Part shown: positions 26,956-36,792 of the stretch, in pieces | Numbering within the stretch: position 1 is the stretch's first letter | Layout of the letters: the number at the start of each line of letters is the position of its first letter | Assembly: GCA_049997955.1 (NCBI GenBank) | Contig: JAEBDY010000004.1 | Coordinates: forward strand, 124,001-188,000 | DNA from: Umezawaea sp049997955 | GTDB taxonomy: Bacteria > Actinomycetota > Actinomycetes > Mycobacteriales > Pseudonocardiaceae | Reading direction: 5' to 3' | Length of the DNA stretch: 64,000 nt | Notes under the pieces: model-generated | Told to the model about the DNA's origin: nothing | The model's input: only the letters and a program-made list of their open reading frames with translations | Databases searched by the model: none | Position numbers and translations under genes: made by a program

Positions 26956-27753
26956 ATGACGTCGCAGGTAGTCGAGGAACCCCATTGCCTGGTCGAGCGG
27001 GTGGGTCACGTCCTGGTCGTCACGATGAACCGGCCGAAGGCGCGCAACGCGTTGTCCGGGCCGATGATGGAGATCATGCTCTCGGCCTGGGACCGGGTGG
27101 ACGCGGATCCGGGGATCCGGGCGTGCGTGCTCACCGGGGCGGGCGGGGCGTTCTGCGCCGGGGCCGACCTGAAGGCGATGAACCGGACGCATCCGGGGGA
27201 CGGCTTCGGCGACGCCGACCTCTCGGTGATCGAGCCCCTGTTGAAGGGGCGGCGGTTGACCAAGCCGTTGATCGCGGCCGTCGAGGGGGCGGCCGTCGCC
27301 GGGGGGACGGAGATCCTCCAGGCGACCGACATCCGGGTGGCCGGGGAGAGCGCCAGGTTCGGCGTGTCCGAGGCACGGTGGGGATTGTTCCCGTTGGGCG
27401 GGTCGGCCGTGCGGCTGCCTCGGCAGATCCCGTACACGGTGGCGGCTGATCTTCTGCTGACCGGGCGGCACGTCTTCGCGCCCGAGGCGCTGCGGATCGG
27501 GTTGATCGGGCACGTGGTGCCGGACGGGTCGGCGTTGGAGAAGGCGCTGGAGTTGGCGGCGCTGATCGCCGCCAACGGGCCGCTGGCCGTGGCGGCGATC
27601 CTGCGGACCATGCGGGAGACCGAGGGGATGCCGGAGGACGAGGCGTTCCGGGTGGACGCGCGGTTGGGGGTCGAGGTGTTCCGCAGCGAGGACGCCAAGG
27701 AGGGTCCGGTGGCGTTCGCCGCCAAGCGGCAGCCGGTGTTCCGGGGGGTTTGA
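26956..27753 (+). CDS. echA19: Enoyl-CoA hydratase EchA19-like
   Basis: A 265-residue crotonase-fold hydratase. The oxyanion-hole segments are GAFCAGADLKAM and EGAAVAGGTEI, and GLIGHVVPDG is a typical late motif. Position opposite fadD19 matches M. tuberculosis echA19, which hydrates steroid enoyl-CoA side chains. AGGAGG lies 9 bases before the ATG at 26956. It is convergent with the KstD-like gene, with a strong hairpin between them. Confidence 0.9.
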   Translation: MTSQVVEEPHCLVERVGHVLVVTMNRPKARNALSGPMMEIMLSAWDRVDADPGIRACVLTGAGGAFCAGADLKAMNRTHPGDGFGDADLSVIEPLLKGRRLTKPLIAAVEGAAVAGGTEILQATDIRVAGESARFGVSEARWGLFPLGGSAVRLPRQIPYTVAADLLLTGRHVFAPEALRIGLIGHVVPDGSALEKALELAALIAANGPLAVAAILRTMRETEGMPEDEAFRVDARLGVEVFRSEDAKEGPVAFAAKRQPVFRGV

Positions 27754-27773
27754 CCGCCGGGAGCGAGGTCGTC

Positions 27774-27808
27774 CGCTGAGCCGTGGTGCCTCGCACCACG
27801 GCTCAGCG
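27774..27808. terminator. Bidirectional terminator between echA19 and the KstD-like gene
   Basis: CGCTGAGCCGTGGTGC and GCACCACGGCTCAGCG form a perfect 16-bp stem with a 3-base loop (CTC), in the 57-bp convergent gap. Confidence 0.85.
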
Positions 27809-27810
27809 CG

Positions 27811-29583
27811 TCAGGCGTGGTCGGCTATGTCGTTGGCCGCCACGTAGCCGAAGGTCATGGCGGGGCCGATCGTGGAGCCCGCTCCGGCGTAGCTGTACCC
27901 CATGACCGCCGCGCTGGCGTTGCCCGCCGCGTAGAGGCCGGGGATGACCGAGCCGTCCGGCCTGAGGACCCTGGCGCGGGCGTCCGTGCGCATGCCCCCC
28001 TTGGTGCCCAGGTCTCCCGGCACGATCTTGAACGCGTAGTACGGGGCCGCCCACAGGGGCGCCAGGCAGGAGTTCGGGGTCACCGCCGGGTCGGTGTAGT
28101 AGTGGTCGTAGGCGCTGTCGCCGCGGCGGAAGTCGGTGTCCTGGCCCGTTCTGGCGAAGCCGTTGAACCTGGTCACCGTGGCCTTCAAGGCCGACGGCGG
28201 GACGCCGATCGCGGTGGCCAGGCCGTCCAGGCTCCAGTTCTTCACGACCGCGCCCGCCTGGTACCAGGAGTCCGGCAGCGGCAGGGCCGGGGCGACGTCG
28301 GCGAACAGGTAGCGGTTGCGGTAGTTCTGGTCGACCACCAGCCAGGACGGGATGCACGGGTTGGCCGGGTCGCGGTCGTACATGACGTGCACGACGTCGC
28401 CGTAGGGCGCGGCCTCGTTGACGTAGCGCTGACCCGCCTGGTTGATGATCAGGCCGCCGGGCAGGGTGCGTTCCGCCAGGCAGAAGTAGGGCGAGCCGGG
28501 GGTCGGGATCGCCGGGCCCCACCAGGCGTCGTCCATGAGGTCGAGGGCCGCGCCCGCTTTCAGACCCGCGCGGTGGCCGTCGCCGGTGTTCTCCTTGGCT
28601 CCCACCGACCACTGGGTGCCGATCGGTTGCCGCTGGTACTGGGCGCGCATGCTCGCGTTGTGCTCGAAGCCGCCCGAGCCGACGATGACGCCGCGCCGGG
28701 CCTTGACCAGGCCCTGCGCGCCGTTCTTCCGGACCACCACGCCGGTGACCGCGCCGCCCTCGACGTTCAGGTCCACCAGCGGGGTGTCGAGCCACACCGG
28801 GACGTTCGCCGACATGAGGCCCGCGCGCAGGCCGCCCGCGAGGGCCTGGCCCATGGTGAGCGGCTTCTGGCCCAGCAGCGCGGCCTTCGTGCCCCTCGCG
28901 AGCGCGGCCGTGGCCACCGCGAAACCCTTGGCGTTGACCAGGGCCAGCGCCAGCCACTTGTAGTCGGCGCCGAAGATGACCATGCCTGCGGGGGTGGCCA
29001 GGTACGGCGGGTTCAGGTTGGCCAGTTCCGAGCCGAGGACGTTGCCGTCCAGCTGCTCCGGTTCGATCGACCGGCCGTCGGGCAGGCCGCCCGGCAGCTC
29101 CGGGTAGTAGTCGCTGTAGCCCTCCATCCAGCGGAACCTCAGCGGGCTGTTGCGGATGACGAAGGAGATCATGGCCGGACCGTTGGCCAGGTAGGCCTCC
29201 CGGCGAGCGGCGGGCACGGTGCCGCCCACCACCGCCGCGAGGTACGCACTGGCCTTCTGCGGGGTGTCCGGCACGCCCGCGGCCAGCAGGACCTCGTTGT
29301 TGGGCACCCAGATCCCCGCGCCGGACCTGGCGGCCGAGCCTCCGTAGGTCGGGGCCTTCTCGACCACCACGACGCTGAGCCCGCGCTTGGCGGCGGCCAG
29401 CGCGGCGGTCATGCCCGCCGCGCCCGCGCCGACCACGACGACGTCGAACTCCGCCAATGGCGGCGCTTTGGCCTCGACCTGGGCACTCGCTTCGGGGAAC
29501 GAGCCGATCAGACCGGCGGCGAGCGTGAACCCCGCCCCGGTCAGGACTTGGCGGCGGTTCGGGAGACCGTCGGGTGAGGACAT
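27811..29583 (-). CDS. 3-ketosteroid delta1-dehydrogenase-like flavoprotein with Tat-type signal
   Basis: A 590-residue FAD-binding protein of the fumarate reductase/KstD family. The FAD motif is VVGAGAAGMTAA (GxGxxG at 52-57), and the C-terminal YYAFKIVPGDLGTKGGM resembles the KstD segment with the catalytic Tyr and Gly. Residues 1-35 contain RR at 10-11, a hydrophobic run and an A-S-A site, like a Tat signal. KstDs introduce the C1-C2 double bond and are usually cytoplasmic. It begins 3 bases after the upstream ligase-PPOX stop. Substrate is inferred; other 3-keto or flavin-linked dehydrogenases are possible. Confidence 0.82.
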   Translation of the reverse strand: MSSPDGLPNRRQVLTGAGFTLAAGLIGSFPEASAQVEAKAPPLAEFDVVVVGAGAAGMTAALAAAKRGLSVVVVEKAPTYGGSAARSGAGIWVPNNEVLLAAGVPDTPQKASAYLAAVVGGTVPAARREAYLANGPAMISFVIRNSPLRFRWMEGYSDYYPELPGGLPDGRSIEPEQLDGNVLGSELANLNPPYLATPAGMVIFGADYKWLALALVNAKGFAVATAALARGTKAALLGQKPLTMGQALAGGLRAGLMSANVPVWLDTPLVDLNVEGGAVTGVVVRKNGAQGLVKARRGVIVGSGGFEHNASMRAQYQRQPIGTQWSVGAKENTGDGHRAGLKAGAALDLMDDAWWGPAIPTPGSPYFCLAERTLPGGLIINQAGQRYVNEAAPYGDVVHVMYDRDPANPCIPSWLVVDQNYRNRYLFADVAPALPLPDSWYQAGAVVKNWSLDGLATAIGVPPSALKATVTRFNGFARTGQDTDFRRGDSAYDHYYTDPAVTPNSCLAPLWAAPYYAFKIVPGDLGTKGGMRTDARARVLRPDGSVIPGLYAAGNASAAVMGYSYAGAGSTIGPAMTFGYVAANDIADHA

Positions 29584-29586
29584 GGG

Positions 29587-31581
29587 TCAGCGCTCCATCG
29601 ACGTGGTGGCGGGGGTTGCCTTGCGGTGGTCCCAGCTGACGACGCGGGTCGGCCGGAAGACCACCGCCACGCGCTTGGACATCGCGTGGCGCACCCCCTC
29701 GCGGCCCGCGTCGTCCAGCGGACCGAGGTTGCGCGCCACGACCGCGTCGACCACGCGGGCCAGCACGGCCGGGTCGGCGGAGACCTCCGCGACGCCCTCC
29801 ATGAACACGCCGCGCAGCTCCTCGTAGGTCTCGCCGGTCTCGACGAGCGCGCTCATCCTGGGCTCGCGCCGCAGGTTCACGACCTTCTGCGACGACCGGT
29901 CCGTGCAGAACACGACATCGCCGTCCAGCACGGCGAACCACATCGGCGCGAGGTGGGGCACGCCGGACTTCCCCAGGCTCGCCACCACCAGCGTGCGCTG
30001 CTCCTGGAGGAACGCGTCGACCTCGGCGGTCGACATCCTGATCCGGTCACGGGGGCGCGGCTTCAGGTGCGCGTCGCGCAGCTTCCGCTTGTACAGCTTG
30101 CCGTTGGGGTCGCGCGGCAGCTCCGCGACGTAGTCGACGGTGCGGGGCAGCTTGAAGCGGGCCAGCCGCTCGCCCGCGAACGCGAGCAGCTCCTCGGTGA
30201 ACTCCGCGCCGGGCTCGACGGGCTGGACGACCGCCTTGATCTCCTCGCCCCAGTCGGGGTGCGGCACGCCGAACACCGCCACGTCGGCCACCTTGGGGTG
30301 GCACGCGAGTTCCCCCTCGATCTCGGCGGGGTAGATGTTCACGCCGCCGGAGATGATCATGTCGCTCTTGCGGTCGCACAGGAACAGGTAGCCGTCCTCG
30401 TCGAGGTAGCCGACGTCCCCCAGCGTGAACAGGTCGCCCAGCCGCGCGGTGCGGGTCTTCTCCTCGTCCCCGTGGTACTCGAAGGTGGCCGTGCCCATCC
30501 GCAGGTAGACCAGGCCGCGCTCGCCGGCGGGCAGCTCGACGCCCTCCTCGTCGAACACCTGGACCACCGACGAGGGCCACGGCAGCCCGACCGATCCCGG
30601 TTTGCGCAGCCACTCCTCGGCGCCGATCGCGGTGCCGCCACCCTCGGTCGCCGCGTAGTACTCGATCACGACCGGCCCCCACCAGTCGAGCATCCGCCGC
30701 TTGACCTCGATCGGGCACGGCGCCGCGCCGTGGATCATCGCGCGCAGCGACGACAGGTCGTACCGCGCCCGCACGTCGTCCGGCAGCGCCAGCAGGCGGT
30801 GGAACTGGGTCGGCACCATGTGGCTGTGGGTCACCCGGTGCCGCTCGACCAGCCGCAGCATCTCCTCGGGGTCCCAGTGGTCCATCAGCACCGCGGTGTG
30901 CCCGAGCTGGATCGAGATGACGACGAAGTTCAGCACGGCCGTGTGGTAGAGCGGCGACCCGCACAGGTGGACGTGCGCGTCGAACGGCTTGATCCCGAAG
31001 ATGCCGAAGAACCACGCGGCCGACGGCGGCACCACGTCCGGATCGGCTCCGGTCAACGGCCTGCGCACGCCCTTGGGCCGCCCGGTGGTGCCCGAGGTGT
31101 ACAGCATCGGCGACCCCGCCGTGCGCACGTCGGGGCGGGCCGCCGGTTCGCCCTCCCCCAGCCTGCCCAACGGTTGGAAGCCGGGGACGTCGCCGACCGC
31201 GAAGTGCGCTTCGGCGGGGAGGTCCGCGCGCGCCGCGGCGTCGACCGCGACGGCGGCGAACCGCTCGTGCGCGATGAACGCCTTGGCGCCGCTGTCCCGC
31301 ACGAGGTAGGCGACCTCTGGTCCGACCAGGTGCCAGTTGACCATCACGACGTACAGGCCGGTCTCCATCGCGGCGAAGTAGGCCGCCAGGAGCTCGGCGC
31401 CGTTGGGCAGCATCAGCACGACGCTGTCGCCCGGCTCCAACCCCATGGCCTGGAGTCCGCGGCCGTAGCGGTCGGCGGTGGCGGCCAGGTCGCGGTAGGT
31501 GGTCTCGCGGCCGTCCGGGGCGACCAGCGCGCACCGGTCCGGTTCCGCCGCGGCGATGTTCCACAGTCCCTCGGAGGTCAC
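29587..31581 (-). CDS. Acyl-CoA ligase fused to a PPOX (FMN/F420 split-barrel) domain
   Basis: A 664-residue two-domain protein. Residues 1-515 form an AMP-forming CoA ligase with the adenylate loop MLYTSGTTGRPKGVRR and a late NGKLYKRKLRD. Residues 516-664 form a pyridoxamine-phosphate-oxidase-like split barrel (WFAVLDGDVVFCTDRSSQK and a final VVSWDHRK). There is no stop codon between the parts, and the ligase ends in RDRIR where similar ligases usually stop, right before an ATG at 30036. The start GTG at 31581 is behind GGGAG and 38 bases after a KstR site. Ligase substrate unknown, probably a sterol acid. Confidence 0.8.
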   Translation of the reverse strand: MTSEGLWNIAAAEPDRCALVAPDGRETTYRDLAATADRYGRGLQAMGLEPGDSVVLMLPNGAELLAAYFAAMETGLYVVMVNWHLVGPEVAYLVRDSGAKAFIAHERFAAVAVDAAARADLPAEAHFAVGDVPGFQPLGRLGEGEPAARPDVRTAGSPMLYTSGTTGRPKGVRRPLTGADPDVVPPSAAWFFGIFGIKPFDAHVHLCGSPLYHTAVLNFVVISIQLGHTAVLMDHWDPEEMLRLVERHRVTHSHMVPTQFHRLLALPDDVRARYDLSSLRAMIHGAAPCPIEVKRRMLDWWGPVVIEYYAATEGGGTAIGAEEWLRKPGSVGLPWPSSVVQVFDEEGVELPAGERGLVYLRMGTATFEYHGDEEKTRTARLGDLFTLGDVGYLDEDGYLFLCDRKSDMIISGGVNIYPAEIEGELACHPKVADVAVFGVPHPDWGEEIKAVVQPVEPGAEFTEELLAFAGERLARFKLPRTVDYVAELPRDPNGKLYKRKLRDAHLKPRPRDRIRMSTAEVDAFLQEQRTLVVASLGKSGVPHLAPMWFAVLDGDVVFCTDRSSQKVVNLRREPRMSALVETGETYEELRGVFMEGVAEVSADPAVLARVVDAVVARNLGPLDDAGREGVRHAMSKRVAVVFRPTRVVSWDHRKATPATTSMER

Positions 31582-31613
31582 CCGAACGCTCCCGTCCTCG
31601 TGGCTACACCAGC

Positions 31614-32669
31614 TCAAACTAGAACGTGTTCCACCGGAAGGCAAGCGTCGGCGACGGCCTGGATCGACGCCACGTCCCGGCAGCCGACGATCACCGTCGA
31701 CACCCCGGCGGCGCTCCACCGGGCGAGGTCGGTCCGCACCTCGTCGGCCGTGCCCACGATGGAGATCTCGGCGACGAGCTCGTCCGGCACGGCCAGCGCC
31801 GCCTCGTCCTTGCGGCCCGCCGCGAACAGCCGCCCGACGTCCTCGACCACCTCGCGGTAGCCCATGCGGGAGAACACCTCCGCGTGGAAGTTCATCCCCG
31901 GCGCGCCCATCCCGCCCAGGTACAGCGCCACCACCGGCTTCAACCGCGCCCGCACGGCGGCCGCGTCGTCGGTCACCACGACCTGGCACGTGGCGGCGAT
32001 CTCGAAGTCCTCCCTGGTCCGGTGCGCGCCGGACTTGGCGAACCCCTCGTCCAGCCACTCGTCGTACATCGACGCGAGCCTGGGCGCGTAGTAGATCGCG
32101 AGCCACCCGTCGGCGATCTCGGCGGCGAGCGCGACGTTGCGCGGCCCCTCGGCGCCGAGCCAGATCGGCAGGTCGGCGCGCAGCGGGTGGGTGATCGGCC
32201 GCAACGGCTTGCCGAGCCCCAGCGCGCCGGGCCCCCGGTACGGCAACGGGTAGTGCGGACCGTCGTTGCCCACCGGCCGCTCCCGCGCGAGCACCTGCCG
32301 GATGATCGACACGTACTCCCTGGTCCTGGCAAGGGGTTTGGCGAACGGCGCGCCGTACCAGCCCTCCACCACCTGGGGCCCGGACACGCCGAGGCCCAGC
32401 ACGAACCGCCCGCCGGACAGGTGGTCCAGGGTCAGCGCGTGCATCGCGCAGGCCGCGGGGGTGCGCGCCGACAGCTGCGCCACGGAGGTCCCGAGCCGCA
32501 CCCTCGACGTGGACGACCCCCACCAGGCCAGCGGCGTGAACGCGTCCGATCCCCACGCCTCGGCGGCGAACACCGCGTCGAAACCGGCGGTCTCGGCCGC
32601 CACCACCAGCTCCGCCGCGTCGGCGGGGGGCTGCGCGCCCCAGTACCCGAGCTGTAGGCCCACCTTCAT
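31614..32669 (-). CDS. LLM-class F420-dependent oxidoreductase (Rv3520c-like)
   Basis: A 351-residue luciferase-like TIM-barrel protein. The GLQLGYWGAQPPA start, HLSGGRFVLGLGVSGPQVVEGWYG and PIWLGAEGPRNVALAAEIADGW are typical of F420-dependent LLM enzymes. In mycobacteria Rv3520c sits beside Rv3521, ltp4 and ltp3, exactly as here. It is divergent from the DUF35 gene across a KstR-type site. GAGGAGG precedes the ATG. The 3' end of this gene contains the KstR site of the next gene. Reaction unknown. Confidence 0.85.
   Translation of the reverse strand: MKVGLQLGYWGAQPPADAAELVVAAETAGFDAVFAAEAWGSDAFTPLAWWGSSTSRVRLGTSVAQLSARTPAACAMHALTLDHLSGGRFVLGLGVSGPQVVEGWYGAPFAKPLARTREYVSIIRQVLARERPVGNDGPHYPLPYRGPGALGLGKPLRPITHPLRADLPIWLGAEGPRNVALAAEIADGWLAIYYAPRLASMYDEWLDEGFAKSGAHRTREDFEIAATCQVVVTDDAAAVRARLKPVVALYLGGMGAPGMNFHAEVFSRMGYREVVEDVGRLFAAGRKDEAALAVPDELVAEISIVGTADEVRTDLARWSAAGVSTVIVGCRDVASIQAVADACLPVEHVLV
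31620..31633. promoter_or_regulatory. KstR-type operator inside the 3' end of the LLM gene
   Basis: TAGAACGTGTTCCA fits TNNAACNNGTTNNA at every fixed base. It overlaps the codons for the last six residues of the upstream LLM gene and lies 38 bp before the ligase-PPOX start. Confidence 0.75.
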
Positions 32670-32709
32670 GCCCGACCTCCTCGATCACCTGGCATCTTGC
32701 CACGAAATC

Positions 32710-32723
32710 GAGAACCTGTTTCA
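32710..32723. promoter_or_regulatory. KstR-type operator
   Basis: GAGAACCTGTTTCA fits the KstR pattern except for its first base. It lies in the divergent gap between the LLM gene and the DUF35 gene, only 9 bases before the latter's GTG. Confidence 0.65.
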
Positions 32724-32732
32724 CTTTGATCC

Positions 32733-33683
32733 GTGACCAAGCCGCTCAGTGCTCCACTAGAGGTTGGCTTCGACTACACGCGTTCACTCGGTCCCACGCT
32801 CGGCCGGTTCATGACGGGTCTGCGGCAGCGGCGGGTGACCGGCGTGCGCGGTTCGGACGGACGCGTGCACGTGCCGCCCGCCGAGTACGACCCGGTGACC
32901 GCCGAGCCGCTGACCGACGTGGTCGAGGTGGCCGCGACCGGGGTCGTGCGGAGCTGGTCGTGGGCGGCCGACCCCCTGGAGGGCCAGCCGCTGAACCGGC
33001 CCTTCGCCTGGGCGCTGGTCCTGCTGGACGGGGCGGACACCGCGGTGCTGCACGCCGTGGACGCCGGGTCTCCCGACCGGATGCGGACCGGCATGCGGGT
33101 CCGGGTGCGCTGGGCCGACGAGCGGGTCGGGAGCATCACCGACATCGCGTGCTTCGAACCGTCCGAGGAACCCGCGCTCGCACCGCTGGCCGACGAGGGC
33201 GACCCGGTCACGATGATCACCACCCCGGTGCGGCTGCACTACGAGCACACCGCGTCGGCGGAGGAGAGCCTGTTCCTGCGCGGCCTGACCGAGGGACGGC
33301 TGCTCGGCCAGCGCTGCCCGGCCTGCGGCAAGGTCTACCTGCCGCCCAGGGCCGCCTGCCCCACCGACGGCGTGCCCACCGAGGAGGAGGTGGAGCTGCC
33401 CGATCGCGGGACGGTGACCACCTTCTGCATCGTCAACGTGCCGTTCCTCGGGCAGCGGATCACGCCGCCGTACGTGGCGGCCTACGTGCTGCTGGACGGC
33501 GCGGACATCGCGTTCCTGCACCTCGTGCTCGGCTGCGCGGCCGACGAGGTGCGGATGGGCATGCGGGTCGAGGCCGTGTGGAAACCGCGGGAGGAGTGGG
33601 GGCCGACGTTGCAGAACATCGACCACTTCCGGCCTTCCGGCGAGCCCGACGCGCCGTACGACACCTATTCGCAGCACCTGTGA
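32733..33683 (+). CDS. Double DUF35 (OB-fold, zinc ribbon) protein, Rv3521-like
   Basis: A 316-residue protein with two OB-fold DUF35 units. The second contains a zinc ribbon CPACGKVYLPPRAACP (four ligand positions, though the last pair is CP-TDG). The first has lost its ribbon. DUF35 proteins bind CoA thioesters and partner with SCP-x thiolase-fold proteins such as Ltp2. Here ltp4 and ltp3 follow, so it is probably their partner. GTG at 32733 matches the M. tuberculosis protein start. There is no Shine-Dalgarno sequence, so a leaderless mRNA is likely. Confidence 0.88.
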   Translation: MTKPLSAPLEVGFDYTRSLGPTLGRFMTGLRQRRVTGVRGSDGRVHVPPAEYDPVTAEPLTDVVEVAATGVVRSWSWAADPLEGQPLNRPFAWALVLLDGADTAVLHAVDAGSPDRMRTGMRVRVRWADERVGSITDIACFEPSEEPALAPLADEGDPVTMITTPVRLHYEHTASAEESLFLRGLTEGRLLGQRCPACGKVYLPPRAACPTDGVPTEEEVELPDRGTVTTFCIVNVPFLGQRITPPYVAAYVLLDGADIAFLHLVLGCAADEVRMGMRVEAVWKPREEWGPTLQNIDHFRPSGEPDAPYDTYSQHL

Positions 33684-33700
33684 CGAGAGGAGGTCGGCCC

Positions 33701-34755
33701 ATGCCGGACGTCGCCGTCGTCGGCTTCGCGCAGACGCCCTGCGTGCGCAGGACTACCGGGACCACCAACGGTGTCGAGATGCTGGTGCCGGTCTTCCGCG
33801 AGGTGCTCGGCGGCCTCGGTCTGTCCACACCGGACATCGGGTTCTGGTGCTCGGGGTCGTCGGACTACCTGGCGGGGCGGGCGTTCTCGTTCGTCTCCGC
33901 GGTCGACGCGATCGGCGCGTTCCCCCCGATCGTGGAGTCGCACGTCGAGATGGACGCGGCCTGGGCGCTCTACGAGGCCTGGGTGAAGATCCGCACCGGC
34001 GAGGTCGACACCGCGCTCGTCTACGGCTTCGGCAAGTCCTCGGCCGGGCACCTGCGCCGGGTGCTGGCGATGCAGCTCGACCCCTACCTCGTGGCGCCGC
34101 TGTGGCCCGACTCGATCGGGCTGGCCGGGATCCAGGCCAGGCTGGGCGTCGAGGGCGGGCTGTGGAGCGAACGCGCCATGGCCGAGGTCGTCGCGCGCAG
34201 CCGGTCCGACGCGCGGGCCAACCCGCTCGCGCAGCTCTCCGGCGAGGTCGACGTCGACGACCTGCTCGCGCAGCCGTACCTGGCCGACCCGCTGCGCGCG
34301 CACGACTGCGCGCCGGTCACCGACGGGGCCGCGACGATCGTGCTGGCGTCGGGCGACCGCGCCCGAGACCTGGTCGAGCGACCGGCGTGGATCACCGGCA
34401 TCGACCACCGGGTCGACTCGCCGAGCCTCGGCGGGCGCGACCTCACGACCTCGCCGTCCGCCGTGGCGGCGGGGAAGGCCGCGGGCGCCGACGGCATCGC
34501 GGTGGCGGAGCTGCACGCGCCGTTCAGCCACCAGGAGATCCTGCTGCGCCAGGCGCTCGGGCTCGGCGACGAGGTCCGGATCAACCCCTCCGGCGGCACG
34601 CTGTGCGGCAACCCGATGTTCGCGGCCGGGCTGGCGCGGATCGGCGAGGCGGCACGGCGGGTGCTGACCGGGGAGGCCGACCGCGTGCTCGGGCACGCCA
34701 CCAGCGGACCGCTGCTCCAGCAGAACCTGGTCTGCGTGATGGAAGGACGGGACTG

Positions 34756-34756
<1 letters not shown>
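33701..34756 (+). CDS. ltp4: Thiolase-fold lipid transfer protein Ltp4-like
   Basis: A 351-residue SCP-x-type thiolase-fold protein. The usual nucleophile position reads SHVEMDAAWALYEAW, so there is no Cys there. The later ELHAPFSHQE and NPSGGTLCGNPMFAAGL segments are thiolase-family. Loss of the nucleophile is shared with retro-aldolase Ltp2, hence aldol cleavage is more likely than thiolysis. Ltp3 and Ltp4 are required for C-24-branched sterol side chains in rhodococci. Follows DUF35 after 17 bases with AGGAGG; overlaps ltp3 by one base (TGATG). Confidence 0.88.
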
Positions 34757-35909
<1,153 letters not shown>

Positions 35910-35913
<4 letters not shown>

Positions 35914-36779
35914 AGTTCAGCCTGGGTATCGCGATGAGTCCGCTGGACCAGCTGGCCGAGCTGGCCAGGACGGCCGAGGAGTGCGGCTACGCCTCCGTGG
36001 CGCTGCCGGACTCGCTGTTCTACTCGGAGAAGGTGTCCGCCGACTACCCGTACACGCCGGACGGCACGCGGATGTGGGACGAGGAGACCCCCTGGGTCGA
36101 CCCGATGGTCGCGGCCGCGGCGATGGGCGCGGTCACCGAGCGGATCGGCTTTTACACCCAGGTCCTCAAGCTCGGCTCGCGCAACCCCCTGCTGCTGGCC
36201 CGCCAGGTCGGCTCGGTGGCGAACCTGACCGGCGGCCGCTTCGGGCTGGGTGTCGGACTCGGCTGGGCCCCCGAGGAGTTCGAGTGGTGCGGCGCGCCGT
36301 TCGAGAACCGGGGCAAGCGCGCCGACGAGATGATCGAGGTGCTGCGCCTGGTGCTCGGCGGCGGCATGGTCGAGTACCACGGGGAGTTCTTCGACTTCGA
36401 CCGGCTGCGGATGAGTCCCGCCCCGGCGGCCCCGGTGCCGCTCTACGTCGGCGGCCACAGCCCGGCGGCGCTGCGCCGGGCGGCGCGCGTCAGCGACGGC
36501 TGGACGTCGGCGATGATCAAGTTCGACGACCTGCGGACCGTGATCGAGCGGCTGGCGGTCCTGCGCGCCGAGCACGAGCGCGCCGACGAGCCGTTCGAGG
36601 TCCAGGCGGTGTGCGTGGACCGGTTCGGCCTGGACGGCTACCGGCAGCAGGCCGACATCGGTGTGACGGACGCGATCGTCGTCCCGTGGCTGTTCTACGG
36701 CGTGGGGTTCGACGGCGCGCTGGAGGCGAAGAAGGACGGCCTGCGGCGGTTCGCCGACGAGGTCATCAGCCGGATGTGA
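35910..36779 (+). CDS. LLM-class F420-dependent oxidoreductase
   Basis: A 289-residue LLM oxidoreductase of the short F420-dependent type (TIGR03619-like). The N-terminal MKFSLGIAMSPLDQLAELA, TQVLKLGSRNPLLLARQV, GRFGLGVGLGWAPEEF and PLYVGGHSPAALRRAA motifs are standard. The gene overlaps ltp3 by 4 bases, so it belongs to the side-chain operon. An F420H2-dependent reduction of a sterol intermediate is plausible. Not assignable to a named gene. Confidence 0.82.
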
Positions 36780-36792
36780 GGAGAGGGGCGGC

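Noticed and set aside
24310..27753. 1147-residue plus-strand open frame over the NMO and fadD19 genes
   Set aside because: Arg/His/Asp-rich antisense shadow typical of high GC. Only its 3' part (from 26956) codes for EchA19.
29626..31860. 744-residue plus-strand frame opposite the ligase-PPOX gene
   Set aside because: Shadow; the minus strand has ligase motifs and an operator.
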